A stretch of 33,957 bases of DNA from JAUVZF01 sp964449275 (GTDB taxonomy: Bacteria > Planctomycetota > Phycisphaerae > FEN-1346). Every line of letters begins with the position of its first letter. Position 1 is the first letter of the stretch. Location: NCBI GenBank assembly GCA_964449275.1, contig CAYVAM010000024.1, positions 1-33,957 of the forward strand. The letters are read 5' to 3'. The notes under the pieces were generated by a model that was given only the letters and a program-made list of their open reading frames with translations, had not been told where the DNA came from and did not search any database. The position numbers and the translations under genes are program-made. Below are positions 7,951-15,435 of this stretch, piece by piece.

Positions 7951-8103
7951 GAGAGACTCCTCGTCCATCTTACAGGCGGGGGTGACTGCGACGGGTCGCG
8001 CGCAGTCCAGTAAGTCACTCGCACTTCCAGTATCGGCGCGCGGCGAGGCCAAGGTTAAAACATTCCCGCGCCCGGCCGACTTTTTGGCGGACCGCAGGAA
8101 TGG

Positions 8104-8133
8104 TTGACACCGCTCGCCGTGACCCTCTATACT
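8104..8133 (+). promoter_or_regulatory. sigma70-type promoter for the small membrane protein gene
   Basis: TTGACA (8104-8109) and TATACT (8128-8133) are separated by 18 nt. The start would be near 8140, 77 nt before the ATG at 8217, and the RBS AAAGGAGA is at 8203-8210. Confidence 0.65.
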
Positions 8134-8216
8134 CGCGCTGGCGTAGGCCTTGCCGGGGGAAGGGCTCCCGCGGTTCAGGGCGGTGGTTTCGGTTGGCTCG
8201 TAAAAGGAGACGAACG

Positions 8217-8669
8217 ATGACAGACGAGCAAGGTCCTTCCCAGCCGCAGGACGCGCAGCCACAGGACGCGCAGCCCCAGGACGCGGGAGCGCAGAACACA
8301 GGAGCCCAAGACGCCGGCCCGCAGGCGATCCCCGCCAAGCCCTGGAAGGTCCAGGCGATCGGTGGCATGCGTCTTGGTTCGGGAATTACGAACATCCTGG
8401 TCGGCTTGGGCCTCTTTTGGCTTTTCTATCCTGTCCTGTTAATACCGCTTGGCATTGTGGAAATTATCTCGGGAGCCAACTTGTTGAATCGCAATCCCAA
8501 GGCGGTTTCAGGGATGAAGACTATCGCGATTCTCGAGATCGTCGCCATCATTGCGTTCAGCTGGATCTCGCTGGCGGTAGGAATCCTGACGCTGGTCTGG
8601 TTCAGCGATCCCGAGGCCGAGGCCTATGTGGCCACGCTGCCCCCGAGGGACGCGTCCCCGACGGCGTAG
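8217..8669 (+). CDS. small two-helix membrane protein with QDAQP repeats
   Basis: A 150-residue protein. The ATG at 8217 has AAAGGAGA 6 nt upstream and a promoter at 8104. Residues 10-40 are a low-complexity Gln/Asp/Ala/Pro tract built from repeats of QPQDA, likely disordered and cytoplasmic. Two hydrophobic segments follow, about 55-86 and 102-128, separated by a short basic loop (NRNPKAVSGMK) that suggests a hairpin with both ends on the same side. The tail is short and acidic. The arrangement resembles small DUF4190/DUF4870-type membrane proteins, but I cannot assign a family or function. A strong hairpin lies after the gene at 8786-8819. Confidence 0.72.
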   Translation: MTDEQGPSQPQDAQPQDAQPQDAGAQNTGAQDAGPQAIPAKPWKVQAIGGMRLGSGITNILVGLGLFWLFYPVLLIPLGIVEIISGANLLNRNPKAVSGMKTIAILEIVAIIAFSWISLAVGILTLVWFSDPEAEAYVATLPPRDASPTA

Positions 8670-8785
8670 GGCGCGCCGGTGTGGCACAAGGCGCGTAGGA
8701 GTGCAGAGGCGAGCGTACGGTCGTTCTCGCGCACCCTGACGGCGCTCGTGAGGACGGCACAGAGGGCAGAGGGGTTTTGGCAGCG

Positions 8786-8819
8786 GCCGGAGCCGGGCCG
8801 GACCGTGCCCGGCTCCGGC
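8786..8819 (+). terminator. 12-bp GC hairpin between the membrane protein gene and ackA
   Basis: GCCGGAGCCGGG (8786-8797) pairs perfectly with CCCGGCTCCGGC (8808-8819) around a 10-nt loop. There is no T-run, so it is not a canonical intrinsic terminator. It ends 5 nt before the ackA RBS and could also affect ackA translation. Confidence 0.4.
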
Positions 8820-8843
8820 GCTTCCGAAGGAGCCCGCGCGAGG

Positions 8844-10052
8844 GTGAACGTCCTGGTCGTCAACTGCGGCTCCTCGAGCATCAAGTACTCGCTCTTTGCG
8901 ATGGGCGAGGGCGGCTCGGCCGAGGTCCTGGCCTCCGGCATCGTCGAACGAATCGGCGAGGCGGGCAGCCGCATCCGCCACGAGGCCCCCCACGCCACGG
9001 ATGTCCGCGACGTCGAAGCCCCCGACCACGAGACCGCCTTCGCTCTTGTGGTCGAGGCCCTGACCCGTGGCCCTGCCGCCGTCGTCTCCGGACTCGCCCG
9101 CATCGACGCCGTCGGCCATCGCTGCGTCCACGGGGCCGAACGGTTCGCCGAGAGCACGCTCATCGACAAGGAAGTCATCGGCGCCATCGAGGCGTGCGTG
9201 CCGCTCGCTCCCCTGCACAACCCGCCGAACCTGATCGGCATCCGCGCGGCCATGGCCCTCATGCCGGAAGTCCCGCACGTCGGCGTCTTCGATACGGCGT
9301 TTCACCAGACCATCCCGCCACACGCGTTTCTGTACGCCATCCCGTACGACCTGTACACCGAGCACGGCATCCGCCGGTACGGGTTTCACGGAACGAGCCA
9401 CCGGTACGTCTCGGAGGCGGCAGCCGACATGCTCGACCGCCAGCCGGCCGAGGCCAACCTCATCACGGCCCACCTCGGAAACGGGTGCAGCATCGCGGCG
9501 GTGCGCGGCGGGGCGAGCGTGGACACCTCGCTGGGCATGACGCCGCTCGAAGGCCTGGTCATGGGAACACGCAGCGGCGACATCGACCCGGCCGTCATCT
9601 TCCACCTCATGCGCACGCTCGGCATGAACGTTGACCAGGTCGATGACCTGCTGAACCGCAGGAGCGGCCTGCTGGGCCTCTCGGGCGTCTCGAACGACAT
9701 GCGAGAGGTCATCCGCGCCGCCGACGACGGCAACGAGCGGGCGCGGTTGGCCATCGAGATCTTCTGCTACCGACTCAAGAAATACATCGGCGCCTACACG
9801 GCCGTCCTCGGCCGGGTCGATGCCCTGGTCTTCACGGGCGGCATCGGAGAGAACGCCCCCGCCATCCGAGGCCGCACGTGCGCGGGCCTGGAGCACCTCG
9901 GATACGTTCTCGACGCCGACCGCAACGCCGCCGCGCACGGTCGCCGCGACGTGGCGGCAGCGGAGTCGCCCATCCGCATCCTCGTCATCCCCACCGACGA
10001 AGAAGCCATGATCGCCCGCGACACCGCCCGCATTGCAGCAACCGCGCGGTGA
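8844..10052 (+). CDS. ackA: acetate kinase
   Basis: A 402-residue cytosolic enzyme, normal for AckA (about 400), interconverting acetyl phosphate plus ADP with acetate plus ATP. The GTG at 8844 is chosen because MNVLVVNCGSSSIKYSLF is the family N-terminus; GAAGGAG lies upstream at 8825-8831. Diagnostic segments are NCGSSSIK (residues 7-14, nucleotide-fold loop), FDTAFHQ with the catalytic aspartate, RRYGFHGTSH, HLGNGCS, MGTRSGDIDP with the catalytic arginine, FTGGIGENA and the C-terminal TDEEAMIARDT with the metal-binding glutamate. No phosphotransacetylase gene is next to it. The gene implies fermentative or overflow acetate metabolism. Confidence 0.97.
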   Translation: MNVLVVNCGSSSIKYSLFAMGEGGSAEVLASGIVERIGEAGSRIRHEAPHATDVRDVEAPDHETAFALVVEALTRGPAAVVSGLARIDAVGHRCVHGAERFAESTLIDKEVIGAIEACVPLAPLHNPPNLIGIRAAMALMPEVPHVGVFDTAFHQTIPPHAFLYAIPYDLYTEHGIRRYGFHGTSHRYVSEAAADMLDRQPAEANLITAHLGNGCSIAAVRGGASVDTSLGMTPLEGLVMGTRSGDIDPAVIFHLMRTLGMNVDQVDDLLNRRSGLLGLSGVSNDMREVIRAADDGNERARLAIEIFCYRLKKYIGAYTAVLGRVDALVFTGGIGENAPAIRGRTCAGLEHLGYVLDADRNAAAHGRRDVAAAESPIRILVIPTDEEAMIARDTARIAATAR

Positions 10053-10063
10053 GCCCCTCTCCG

Positions 10064-10163
10064 AGCACGTAGGCCGGGGCGTGCCCCGGCGCTCACCTTC
10101 CGTCACCAAAAAAAGCACGTAGGCCGGGGCGTGCCCCGGCGCTCACCTTCCGTCACCAAAAAA
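10064..10163. repeat. tandem duplication of a 50-bp palindromic unit
   Basis: Two copies of a 50-bp unit (10064-10113 and 10114-10163) appear identical. Each holds the palindrome GCCGGGGCGTGCCCCGGC and ends in CGTCACC followed by an A-run. It sits after ackA and just upstream of the -35 box of the next promoter. The palindrome resembles an intergenic REP-type sequence. Confidence 0.8.
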
Positions 10164-10168
10164 AAGAT

Positions 10169-10197
10169 TTGACACTCGCCCCAATCCGTGTTACTAT
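10169..10197 (+). promoter_or_regulatory. strong sigma70-type promoter for the prepilin/ECF S operon
   Basis: TTGACA (10169-10174) and TACTAT (10192-10197) are exactly 17 nt apart. The start would be near 10204, leaving a leader of about 114 nt before the ATG at 10318. I see no recognisable riboswitch in that leader. Confidence 0.7.
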
Positions 10198-10317
10198 TGG
10201 GCGAAAGATAACACGCTCGGGCGCGTCCGGGCTTGATTGAAGAACAGGCCGGGGGGCGCCGGCATGTGACGCTCTGGTCAAACCGACGCTGAGGCAGTCA
10301 GAATCTTCCGGGGCGAC

Positions 10318-11016
10318 ATGGCATCGTCGATGCATAGACAACACGACGCCCGCGCCGGCCGGCACGGGCTCCGTTTTGGCGACCGGGGGTTTACGCTGGT
10401 CGAACTCCTCATCGTCATCGCGGTCGTGGGGCTGCTGGGTGCGCTGCTCATGCCGGCGTTGGCTGTGGTGATGGAGGCCGCGAATCGAACGGCCTGTGCG
10501 CACAACCTGCGGCAGGTTTTCGTTGCGCTGAAACTGTATGCGAATGCCGGCGACGGATGGTTCCCCGTGGAGGAGACGTGCGGCAATCCGCAACGGCGCC
10601 TGGTGGAGGCGCTCGTGCCGGCGTACATTCGGGAGAGGGAGATGTTTTACTGCCCGAGCGCGGCCGCCGTCGAATCGTACGCCCAGAGTGACGCGTACGG
10701 CGGTCCGGGCGGCGACTCGGTCATCGACACGCCCGAGAATCGCGAGCGCTATTACATAAGTTACAAGTACTTCTCCGTCACACGGCGAGACACGCGCATG
10801 CCGCTGCCCCTGCGCCTCTCGGAGTACCCGCACCTCCTGGATGCGGGTTCGCCCTCGGTGCGCTGGCTGATGAGCGACTGGGTCCGAAAGGGCGTCCCGG
10901 TCTTCCCCCACAAGGAGCGGGGTGGATGGGGAGGCGGCCGGAACGTCCTCTTCGTGGACGGCAGCGTCCAGTTTGTTCGACACAGGACCCCCCGCGCGTT
11001 CACGGACCGCCAATGA
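10318..11016 (+). CDS. prepilin-type N-terminal methylation protein with H-X9-DG C-terminus
   Basis: A 232-residue pseudopilin-like protein of the kind common in planctomycetes. The prepilin peptidase site is RG24/FTLVELL with Glu at +5, followed by a hydrophobic helix (25-47) that anchors the pilin until assembly. Helix continuation is typical: NRTACAHNLRQVFVALKLYAN. Near the end, a His-rich/Gly-rich segment leads into NVLFVDGSVQF, the H-X9-DG signature. The first ATG (10318) has only a weak RBS; 10330 is an alternative. The stop overlaps the next gene's start by ATGA at 11013-11016, so it is translationally coupled to an ECF S-like gene, an unexpected partner. Role in a type II/IV-pilus-like system is inferred from family; the coupling is seen directly. 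Confidence 0.85.
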   Translation: MASSMHRQHDARAGRHGLRFGDRGFTLVELLIVIAVVGLLGALLMPALAVVMEAANRTACAHNLRQVFVALKLYANAGDGWFPVEETCGNPQRRLVEALVPAYIREREMFYCPSAAAVESYAQSDAYGGPGGDSVIDTPENRERYYISYKYFSVTRRDTRMPLPLRLSEYPHLLDAGSPSVRWLMSDWVRKGVPVFPHKERGGWGGGRNVLFVDGSVQFVRHRTPRAFTDRQ

Positions 11017-11573
11017 GACGGCAATGGTTCTTGAATACCCGGGAACTGATGCTGGCGGTCGCCGGAGGCGTCGCCTCGGCGGCGATCGGCAAGGTCCTGG
11101 GGCTGGCGGTTCACATGGCCGTGCCGATCCCGCTGTCCGGATCGCTCGTCGCGGCGCTGCCCCGCGCGGTCATACTGCTGGTCGTCGCAGCGCGCGTGCG
11201 CCGGTGCGGGGCCCTGACGGTGGCCGGGTTGGCGGAAGCGGCGGTCGCGCTGGCCCTGGGGGGCATGTTCCCGCTGTCGCTTCTGACGCCCGTGGCGGCC
11301 GGCGTCGGGGCCGATGCCGTCTGGTTGGCGGCCCGGCCTGTTCCGGCGCAGCGACTGAGACTGATGTTGGCCGGCGCCGCTCTGTGCAGCGTCCGGGTGC
11401 TGACGGGCCTGGCGCTCCTGACGGTCGTCCGGGTCCCAATCGTTAAGGTGATGGAGGCGGCGCCGATTCTATTGTGGGGCATCATTGTCGCGAACGCCCT
11501 CCTCGGTGCGGGGGCCGGACTGCTGGCCGCCGGCATCGTCAAGGAACTTAGACAGGCAGGAGTGATGGAATGA
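11013..11573 (+). CDS. probable ECF transporter S component (substrate-binding membrane protein)
   Basis: A 186-residue, very hydrophobic protein with about five to six predicted membrane helices and a short cytoplasmic N-terminus (MRRQWFLNTREL). Size, the 'TREL.LAVAGGVASAAIGK' opening and Gly/Ala-rich helices fit S components of energy-coupling factor importers, which bind a vitamin or metal in the membrane. The T and A subunits at 13262 and 13994 support this. It begins by ATGA overlap with the prepilin gene and ends by ATGA overlap with the TrmO-like gene. I cannot match it to a substrate class; it lacks the N-terminal Met-His of CbiM/NikM, so cobalt/nickel transport is not indicated. The S assignment rests on context as well as sequence. 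Confidence 0.6.
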   Translation: MRRQWFLNTRELMLAVAGGVASAAIGKVLGLAVHMAVPIPLSGSLVAALPRAVILLVVAARVRRCGALTVAGLAEAAVALALGGMFPLSLLTPVAAGVGADAVWLAARPVPAQRLRLMLAGAALCSVRVLTGLALLTVVRVPIVKVMEAAPILLWGIIVANALLGAGAGLLAAGIVKELRQAGVME

Positions 11574-12154
11574 GCGAGACCGACGTGCAAACGCAGCAGG
11601 CGCCGGCCCGGGAATTCGCCGTCCGCCCGGTCGGCTACGTCCGGGCAGCGTACTTACAGCCCGAGGACGTGGCCCACACGCGCCAAGGATGGACGGCCGA
11701 CGTGTCGCACATTCAGATTCTGCCCAGGTATGCCGGCCTGCTCGGCGGCCTGACGGGCTACTCACACATCATCGTCCTGTTCTGGGTGCACCGGGCGAAG
11801 GAGTGGAAGATACCGAAGGGGCACCGGCACGAGAAGCCGCGACACGTCAAGATATTTGCAACGCGGATGCCGGTGCGGCCGAACCCCATCGGCATGTCGG
11901 TGGTGCAACTCGTGGATTTCTCCCGAAAAACCGGCGACCTTGTCGTCAAGGGCCTCGACGCGCTGGACGGCACCCCCGTCCTCGACATCAAGCCCTACAT
12001 CCCGAACTTCGACAGTTGCCCTGACGCCACGATTCCGGACTGGGTCGGGCGGCACCTGGTGGGTCACCTTCATTCAGGTCGCCCGCACTATCTCCATCAC
12101 GAGCATCACGGTGAGGATGTCGGCGAAGGAGGAAAAGACGGGGATGTGCCATAA
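11570..12154 (+). CDS. TrmO/TsaA-like SAM-dependent methyltransferase with His-rich tail
   Basis: A 194-residue protein. The fold-defining segments match E. coli TrmO (YaeB), which N6-methylates t6A37 in tRNA: VGYVRAAY near the N-terminus, GYSHIIVLFWVH, KIFATRMPVRPNPIGMSVVQL (94-114) and LDGTPVLDIKPYIP (132-145). The C-terminal domain of E. coli TrmO is missing; instead residues 162-180 contain eight histidines (RHLVGHLHSGRPHYLHHEHHGE), a likely metal-binding or low-specificity tail. It overlaps the S-component gene by ATGA (11570-11573), so it is translationally coupled to a transporter. It may be a tRNA enzyme or a divergent methyltransferase acting on the imported cofactor; sequence alone cannot separate these. 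Confidence 0.8.
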   Translation: MSETDVQTQQAPAREFAVRPVGYVRAAYLQPEDVAHTRQGWTADVSHIQILPRYAGLLGGLTGYSHIIVLFWVHRAKEWKIPKGHRHEKPRHVKIFATRMPVRPNPIGMSVVQLVDFSRKTGDLVVKGLDALDGTPVLDIKPYIPNFDSCPDATIPDWVGRHLVGHLHSGRPHYLHHEHHGEDVGEGGKDGDVP

Positions 12155-12217
12155 AACCATGATCCGAGCAGTCCCTTGAGTAACCGGGAACCAGGAACTG
12201 TCGTAGGAGGGGTTAAC

Positions 12218-13114
12218 ATGTTGCGATACTTTTCTTTATGTGCTGCTGGGCTGTTGCTCGCGGGAGTGACGGCCCCTGCGTCGGCCGGCCCCGTCGAGTT
12301 CACGCTGCTGACGCACGACGACAACGAGGAGTGGCTGCCTCAGCCGACGGACTCAACCGGCGACCATCTTATTCAAACGGGGGACGACTTCTACGCTTCG
12401 AGCCTCTATCCCGACGGTTCATTCAGTTTCAACTTCATGGATAGGGATGCGGCAGGGGGAGGGTACGCAAACGGAGTACATCCATTGACGGGAACCCTCG
12501 AAATGGACGTCGATTTGGCCTCAGGCGGCCCTGTCACCGTGGAGAGTCTTCGCCTCGATGGTAGATCATATGAAACTGCGACAAACCAGCATCTTGTGAA
12601 GCCCGGTGACGCGGCAACCGGCCCCAACTATGGGAACTGCGTTGACGGCTCTCCCAACAACGGTTCGTACGAGGCCTCGGCGGCTTCGAACTGGCAGTTC
12701 AGCGCGACGATCGACTGGTACTACGACGTGCCTTTCGCGGGCCCCGGCAGCGTCGACATGATCTTTGACGATTATCCGTGGACGGGGTTCCTGATCCCGG
12801 TTACCGAACTGACGCCCTCGGGGCTGGCCGGTACCGCAGTGGAGGATTGGCTCGGATACTACACCGGTGACTTTGAGTCCTGGCTGCTGGAGGAGGTTGA
12901 ACCTCGGCTTCCTGGTGACGCCGAATACCTCTTGTTCGCCCAAGGCGAGGGCGTGGTCACGTGGTGCCAGACACCTTCCTTTGAAAGCGGAACCGGGATC
13001 GCACGCGAAACGATCATCGGCTACACCACCGTGCCGGAGCCCGCGACGCTGTTGCTCGTGGCCGTTGGCCTGGGCGTCGCGGCCGTCGCGCGGCGTCGGG
13101 CCGGAAGGCCGTGA
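12218..13114 (+). CDS. PEP-CTERM exported protein
   Basis: A 298-residue exported protein of unknown role. The ATG at 12218 follows TAGGAGGGG and opens a clear signal peptide (MLRYFSLCAAGLLLAGVTAPASA); an upstream in-frame start gives no signal peptide. The body is acidic and rich in Gly, Asp and aromatic residues, with no recognised domain. The C-terminus is VPEPATLLLVAVGLGVAAVARRRAGRP: the PEP motif, a hydrophobic helix and basic residues, the exosortase sorting signal. It lies between the TrmO-like gene and the ECF T gene, all on one strand, and separates parts of what should be a single transporter. It may be a later insertion or a co-expressed surface protein. Confidence 0.87.
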   Translation: MLRYFSLCAAGLLLAGVTAPASAGPVEFTLLTHDDNEEWLPQPTDSTGDHLIQTGDDFYASSLYPDGSFSFNFMDRDAAGGGYANGVHPLTGTLEMDVDLASGGPVTVESLRLDGRSYETATNQHLVKPGDAATGPNYGNCVDGSPNNGSYEASAASNWQFSATIDWYYDVPFAGPGSVDMIFDDYPWTGFLIPVTELTPSGLAGTAVEDWLGYYTGDFESWLLEEVEPRLPGDAEYLLFAQGEGVVTWCQTPSFESGTGIARETIIGYTTVPEPATLLLVAVGLGVAAVARRRAGRP

Positions 13115-13123
13115 CCGTCGGGG

Positions 13124-13241
13124 CCAAGAAACTGTTTCATATCCCTTGGGTGGCGGGTGTCCCCACCCGCCATCCCGCTTGGCCGCCTTTCCCGCGGCGG
13201 GTCGGGAGACTTGCCGCGCACGTTGTGAGATAGTTTCTTAG
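13124..13241. mobile_element. palindromic intergenic element with imperfect terminal inverted repeats
   Basis: CCAAGAAACTGTTTCATATC (13124-13143) is mirrored by GTTGTGAGATAGTTTCTTAG (13222-13241), 15 of 20 matching. Inside are two hairpins, TGGCGGGTGTCCCCACCCGCCA and a GCGGCGGGTCGGGAGACTTG region. The inner hairpin resembles those at 24195-24297. No target duplication is seen. It separates the PEP-CTERM gene from the ECF T gene. Confidence 0.5.
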
Positions 13242-13261
13242 CACTGACTCGGGATAGAACC

Positions 13262-13981
13262 ATGGGTTTTATTCGGCGGGTGCTCGAGCGGGCAGGGACG
13301 GCGGCCAGCGGGCTGGATCCCCGTACGAAGGTTCTGCTGCTCGTGTGTATCTCCGTAGCGACTCTTGTTGCGCGCGGTTGGCCCAAACTTGCCATTCTGC
13401 TGGCCCTGGCCTTGGCCTGGACCGTGCTTGCCTCAGTCCGCACGGCGCAGAGGCGGCCGAGGCTGTTCGTGTGGGCGGCAACCGCGGCTTCGGCCGTCGG
13501 TCTGGCGCTTTGGGCCGGGGACGTGCCGGTCGGGCCGTTCGTGGCGCCCGTGGTGCGGATGGTCGTCCTGCTGCTGGCGGGTTGGGCGTTTTCCCGATCC
13601 ACACCGGCCGGTGAACTGGCCTGCGCCTTGCAGAGGGTCCGCTGCCCGAAGCCCCTGGTGCTCATCGTCGTGGCCGCCCGGAGCCTTCTCGGCCTGCTCG
13701 CCTCGGAAGTGCGGCTGGCTCACGAGGGGATGCGGATCCGGGCCGGGTGTCTGTCGCCGTCGCGGACGCCGTGGAAGCGTCTCAAGGCGCTGCGGCGGGT
13801 CTCCGTGGCATTCAGTGCCAGACTGCTTCTGCGGTCGGACCAGATGGCGGCGGCGGCCGAATCGCGCGGCTTTTCCCGGCCGGGCGCTCGCTCGTCGCTG
13901 CGGGCGATACGCCTGCGCCTTGCCGACCTCGTAACGGGAGTGGCGTGCTGCGGGGCGGTCGCACTCCTTTGCCTCCTGTAG
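13262..13981 (+). CDS. ECF transporter T component (CbiQ-like transmembrane protein)
   Basis: A 239-residue membrane protein of the CbiQ/EcfT family, which couples S components to the ATPases. LDPRTKVLLLVCISVATL at the N-terminus is typical of the family. About five membrane helices and a long cytoplasmic helical region (about 120-205) follow. The second coupling motif, normally Ala-Arg-Gly, reads AESRGFSRPGAR (199-210), close to the usual AxxARGF form. The first is near GMRIRAGC. The ATG at 13262 lies 147 bp after the PEP-CTERM gene, and the double ATPase gene starts 12 bp after this stop, so T and A are one unit. The S partner is probably the product of 11013-11573. Confidence 0.85.
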   Translation: MGFIRRVLERAGTAASGLDPRTKVLLLVCISVATLVARGWPKLAILLALALAWTVLASVRTAQRRPRLFVWAATAASAVGLALWAGDVPVGPFVAPVVRMVVLLLAGWAFSRSTPAGELACALQRVRCPKPLVLIVVAARSLLGLLASEVRLAHEGMRIRAGCLSPSRTPWKRLKALRRVSVAFSARLLLRSDQMAAAAESRGFSRPGARSSLRAIRLRLADLVTGVACCGAVALLCLL

Positions 13982-13993
13982 GAACGCCGGAGC

Positions 13994-15397
13994 GTGTTGA
14001 GGCTCGAGAATCTCGGTTGTGTGTTGGGCGGCGGTCGGGTGGCGGCGCTTTGCGGCATCGACCTGACCGTGGAGGCGGGGGAGTTCGTCTTCATCGCGGG
14101 CCGAAGCGGATCCGGCAAATCCACCCTGGCGCGGTGCCTTTGCGGCCTCACTCCGCGGATCTTTCCGGGCCGCGTTTCCGGCCGCATCGAACTCGCCGGA
14201 ACCACGCTCGATGACCTCCGGCCGTGGGAAGTCGTCCAGCGGGTCGGGTTCGTGTTTCAGGACCCGAGAACGCAACTGTTTGCCGAGACCGTCGAGGAGG
14301 AAGTGGCCTGCGGCCCGGAGAACCTCGGGCTGCCGCCGTCCGAGATCGCCAATCGCCTTCAGTGGGCGCTCGAGGCGACCGGAATCACCGACCTGCGGCG
14401 CCGGCGGACCGATGCGCTGTCGCTGGGGGAGCGGCAGAAGGTGGCCCTGGCGAGCGTGCTTTCGCTGCGGCCGTCGGTGCTTGTTCTCGACGAGCCGACG
14501 TCGATGCTCGATGAGGCTTCCGCTTTGGCGATCCTCGAGCGCCTCTCCCGGCTGGCCGCCGATGAAGGCGTCGCGGTGATCGTTCTGGAACATCGGACGC
14601 GATACATCGCTCCGTACGCGACACGCCTCGTCATCCTCAGACAGGGCGCGATCGCCTATGACGGGCCTGCTGAACCGATTTGCGACGAGGGCTTCTGTCG
14701 GCAATTCGACCTGCGTCACGGCGCATTGCCGGCGCCCGGCCGCGCACCTGCCGGCATGTCCTCACGTCAAACGGAGACGGTCGCGTCTGCGAAAGGCCTG
14801 TCGTTTGCGTACCGGCCGGACGCTCCCGTATTCTCGGACATTGCCCTTGACGTCTGCTCCGGCGCCGCCACCGTCGTGAGCGGGCCGAACGGCTCGGGCA
14901 AGACGACGCTCCTGAAGTTGTTCGCGGGCTTGCTGCGGCCGACCGGCGGGCGGGTGTGCTTCGGCAATCACGACCCCTCGGCGCGGACGGCGGGGCCGGC
15001 CGCAGGTATCGCCTTTGTCGGGCAAGAGCCCGCGTACCTTTTCCGCCACAGGGACGTCGAGAGCGAATATGCCTCGTGGCAAGATGCCGGAGACGACGGC
15101 GCCGTGCCGCACGGCCTTCTGGCAAGGCTCGGCCTTGGGGACCTGCGGTCTCGCCATCCGCTGTCCCTGAGCGAGGGGGAGAAACGCCGCCTGAGCGTTG
15201 CCGCCGCCCTCGCTGCCGGGCCGCGAATGCTCCTTCTCGACGAACCGTCCGTTGGCTTCGACGGGTACCATCTGGACCGGCTCCTTCAGGTGCTGGATGA
15301 CTACACCGCCAAGGGCGGCGCTCTGCTGGTGGCCTCCAATGACCCGGACGTACTTCAACGGGACTGGCCGTGCCGCTGCGACCTCACCGGGTTGTAG
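13994..15397 (+). CDS. ECF transporter ATPase with two fused ABC domains
   Basis: A 467-residue cytoplasmic ATPase with tandem CbiO/EcfA-type domains, as in YkoD-like importers. The GTG at 13994 is chosen for MLRLENLG, with AGGAA 9 nt upstream. Domain 1: Walker A GRSGSGKST (36-44), Q-loop Q89, signature LSLGE (142-146), Walker B LVLDE (163-167), switch H200. Domain 2: Walker A GPNGSGKTT (297-305), Q344, signature LSEGE (392-396), Walker B LLLDE (413-417). Its switch position is N449 (ASNDPD), not histidine. One of the two ATP sites is thus probably slow or inactive. It is 12 bp behind the T gene. Fusion and pairing with a CbiQ-like protein make the ECF call firm; the substrate is unknown. Confidence 0.9.
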   Translation: MLRLENLGCVLGGGRVAALCGIDLTVEAGEFVFIAGRSGSGKSTLARCLCGLTPRIFPGRVSGRIELAGTTLDDLRPWEVVQRVGFVFQDPRTQLFAETVEEEVACGPENLGLPPSEIANRLQWALEATGITDLRRRRTDALSLGERQKVALASVLSLRPSVLVLDEPTSMLDEASALAILERLSRLAADEGVAVIVLEHRTRYIAPYATRLVILRQGAIAYDGPAEPICDEGFCRQFDLRHGALPAPGRAPAGMSSRQTETVASAKGLSFAYRPDAPVFSDIALDVCSGAATVVSGPNGSGKTTLLKLFAGLLRPTGGRVCFGNHDPSARTAGPAAGIAFVGQEPAYLFRHRDVESEYASWQDAGDDGAVPHGLLARLGLGDLRSRHPLSLSEGEKRRLSVAAALAAGPRMLLLDEPSVGFDGYHLDRLLQVLDDYTAKGGALLVASNDPDVLQRDWPCRCDLTGL

Positions 15398-15435
15398 TGA
15401 GTCGCGGCGCCGCACAGCCAATGTCTACATACGGA

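Noticed and set aside
8508..10118. A 536-codon open frame on the minus strand opposite ackA
   Set aside because: It runs opposite a complete acetate kinase. High GC makes long antisense frames common, and it has no RBS or known domain.
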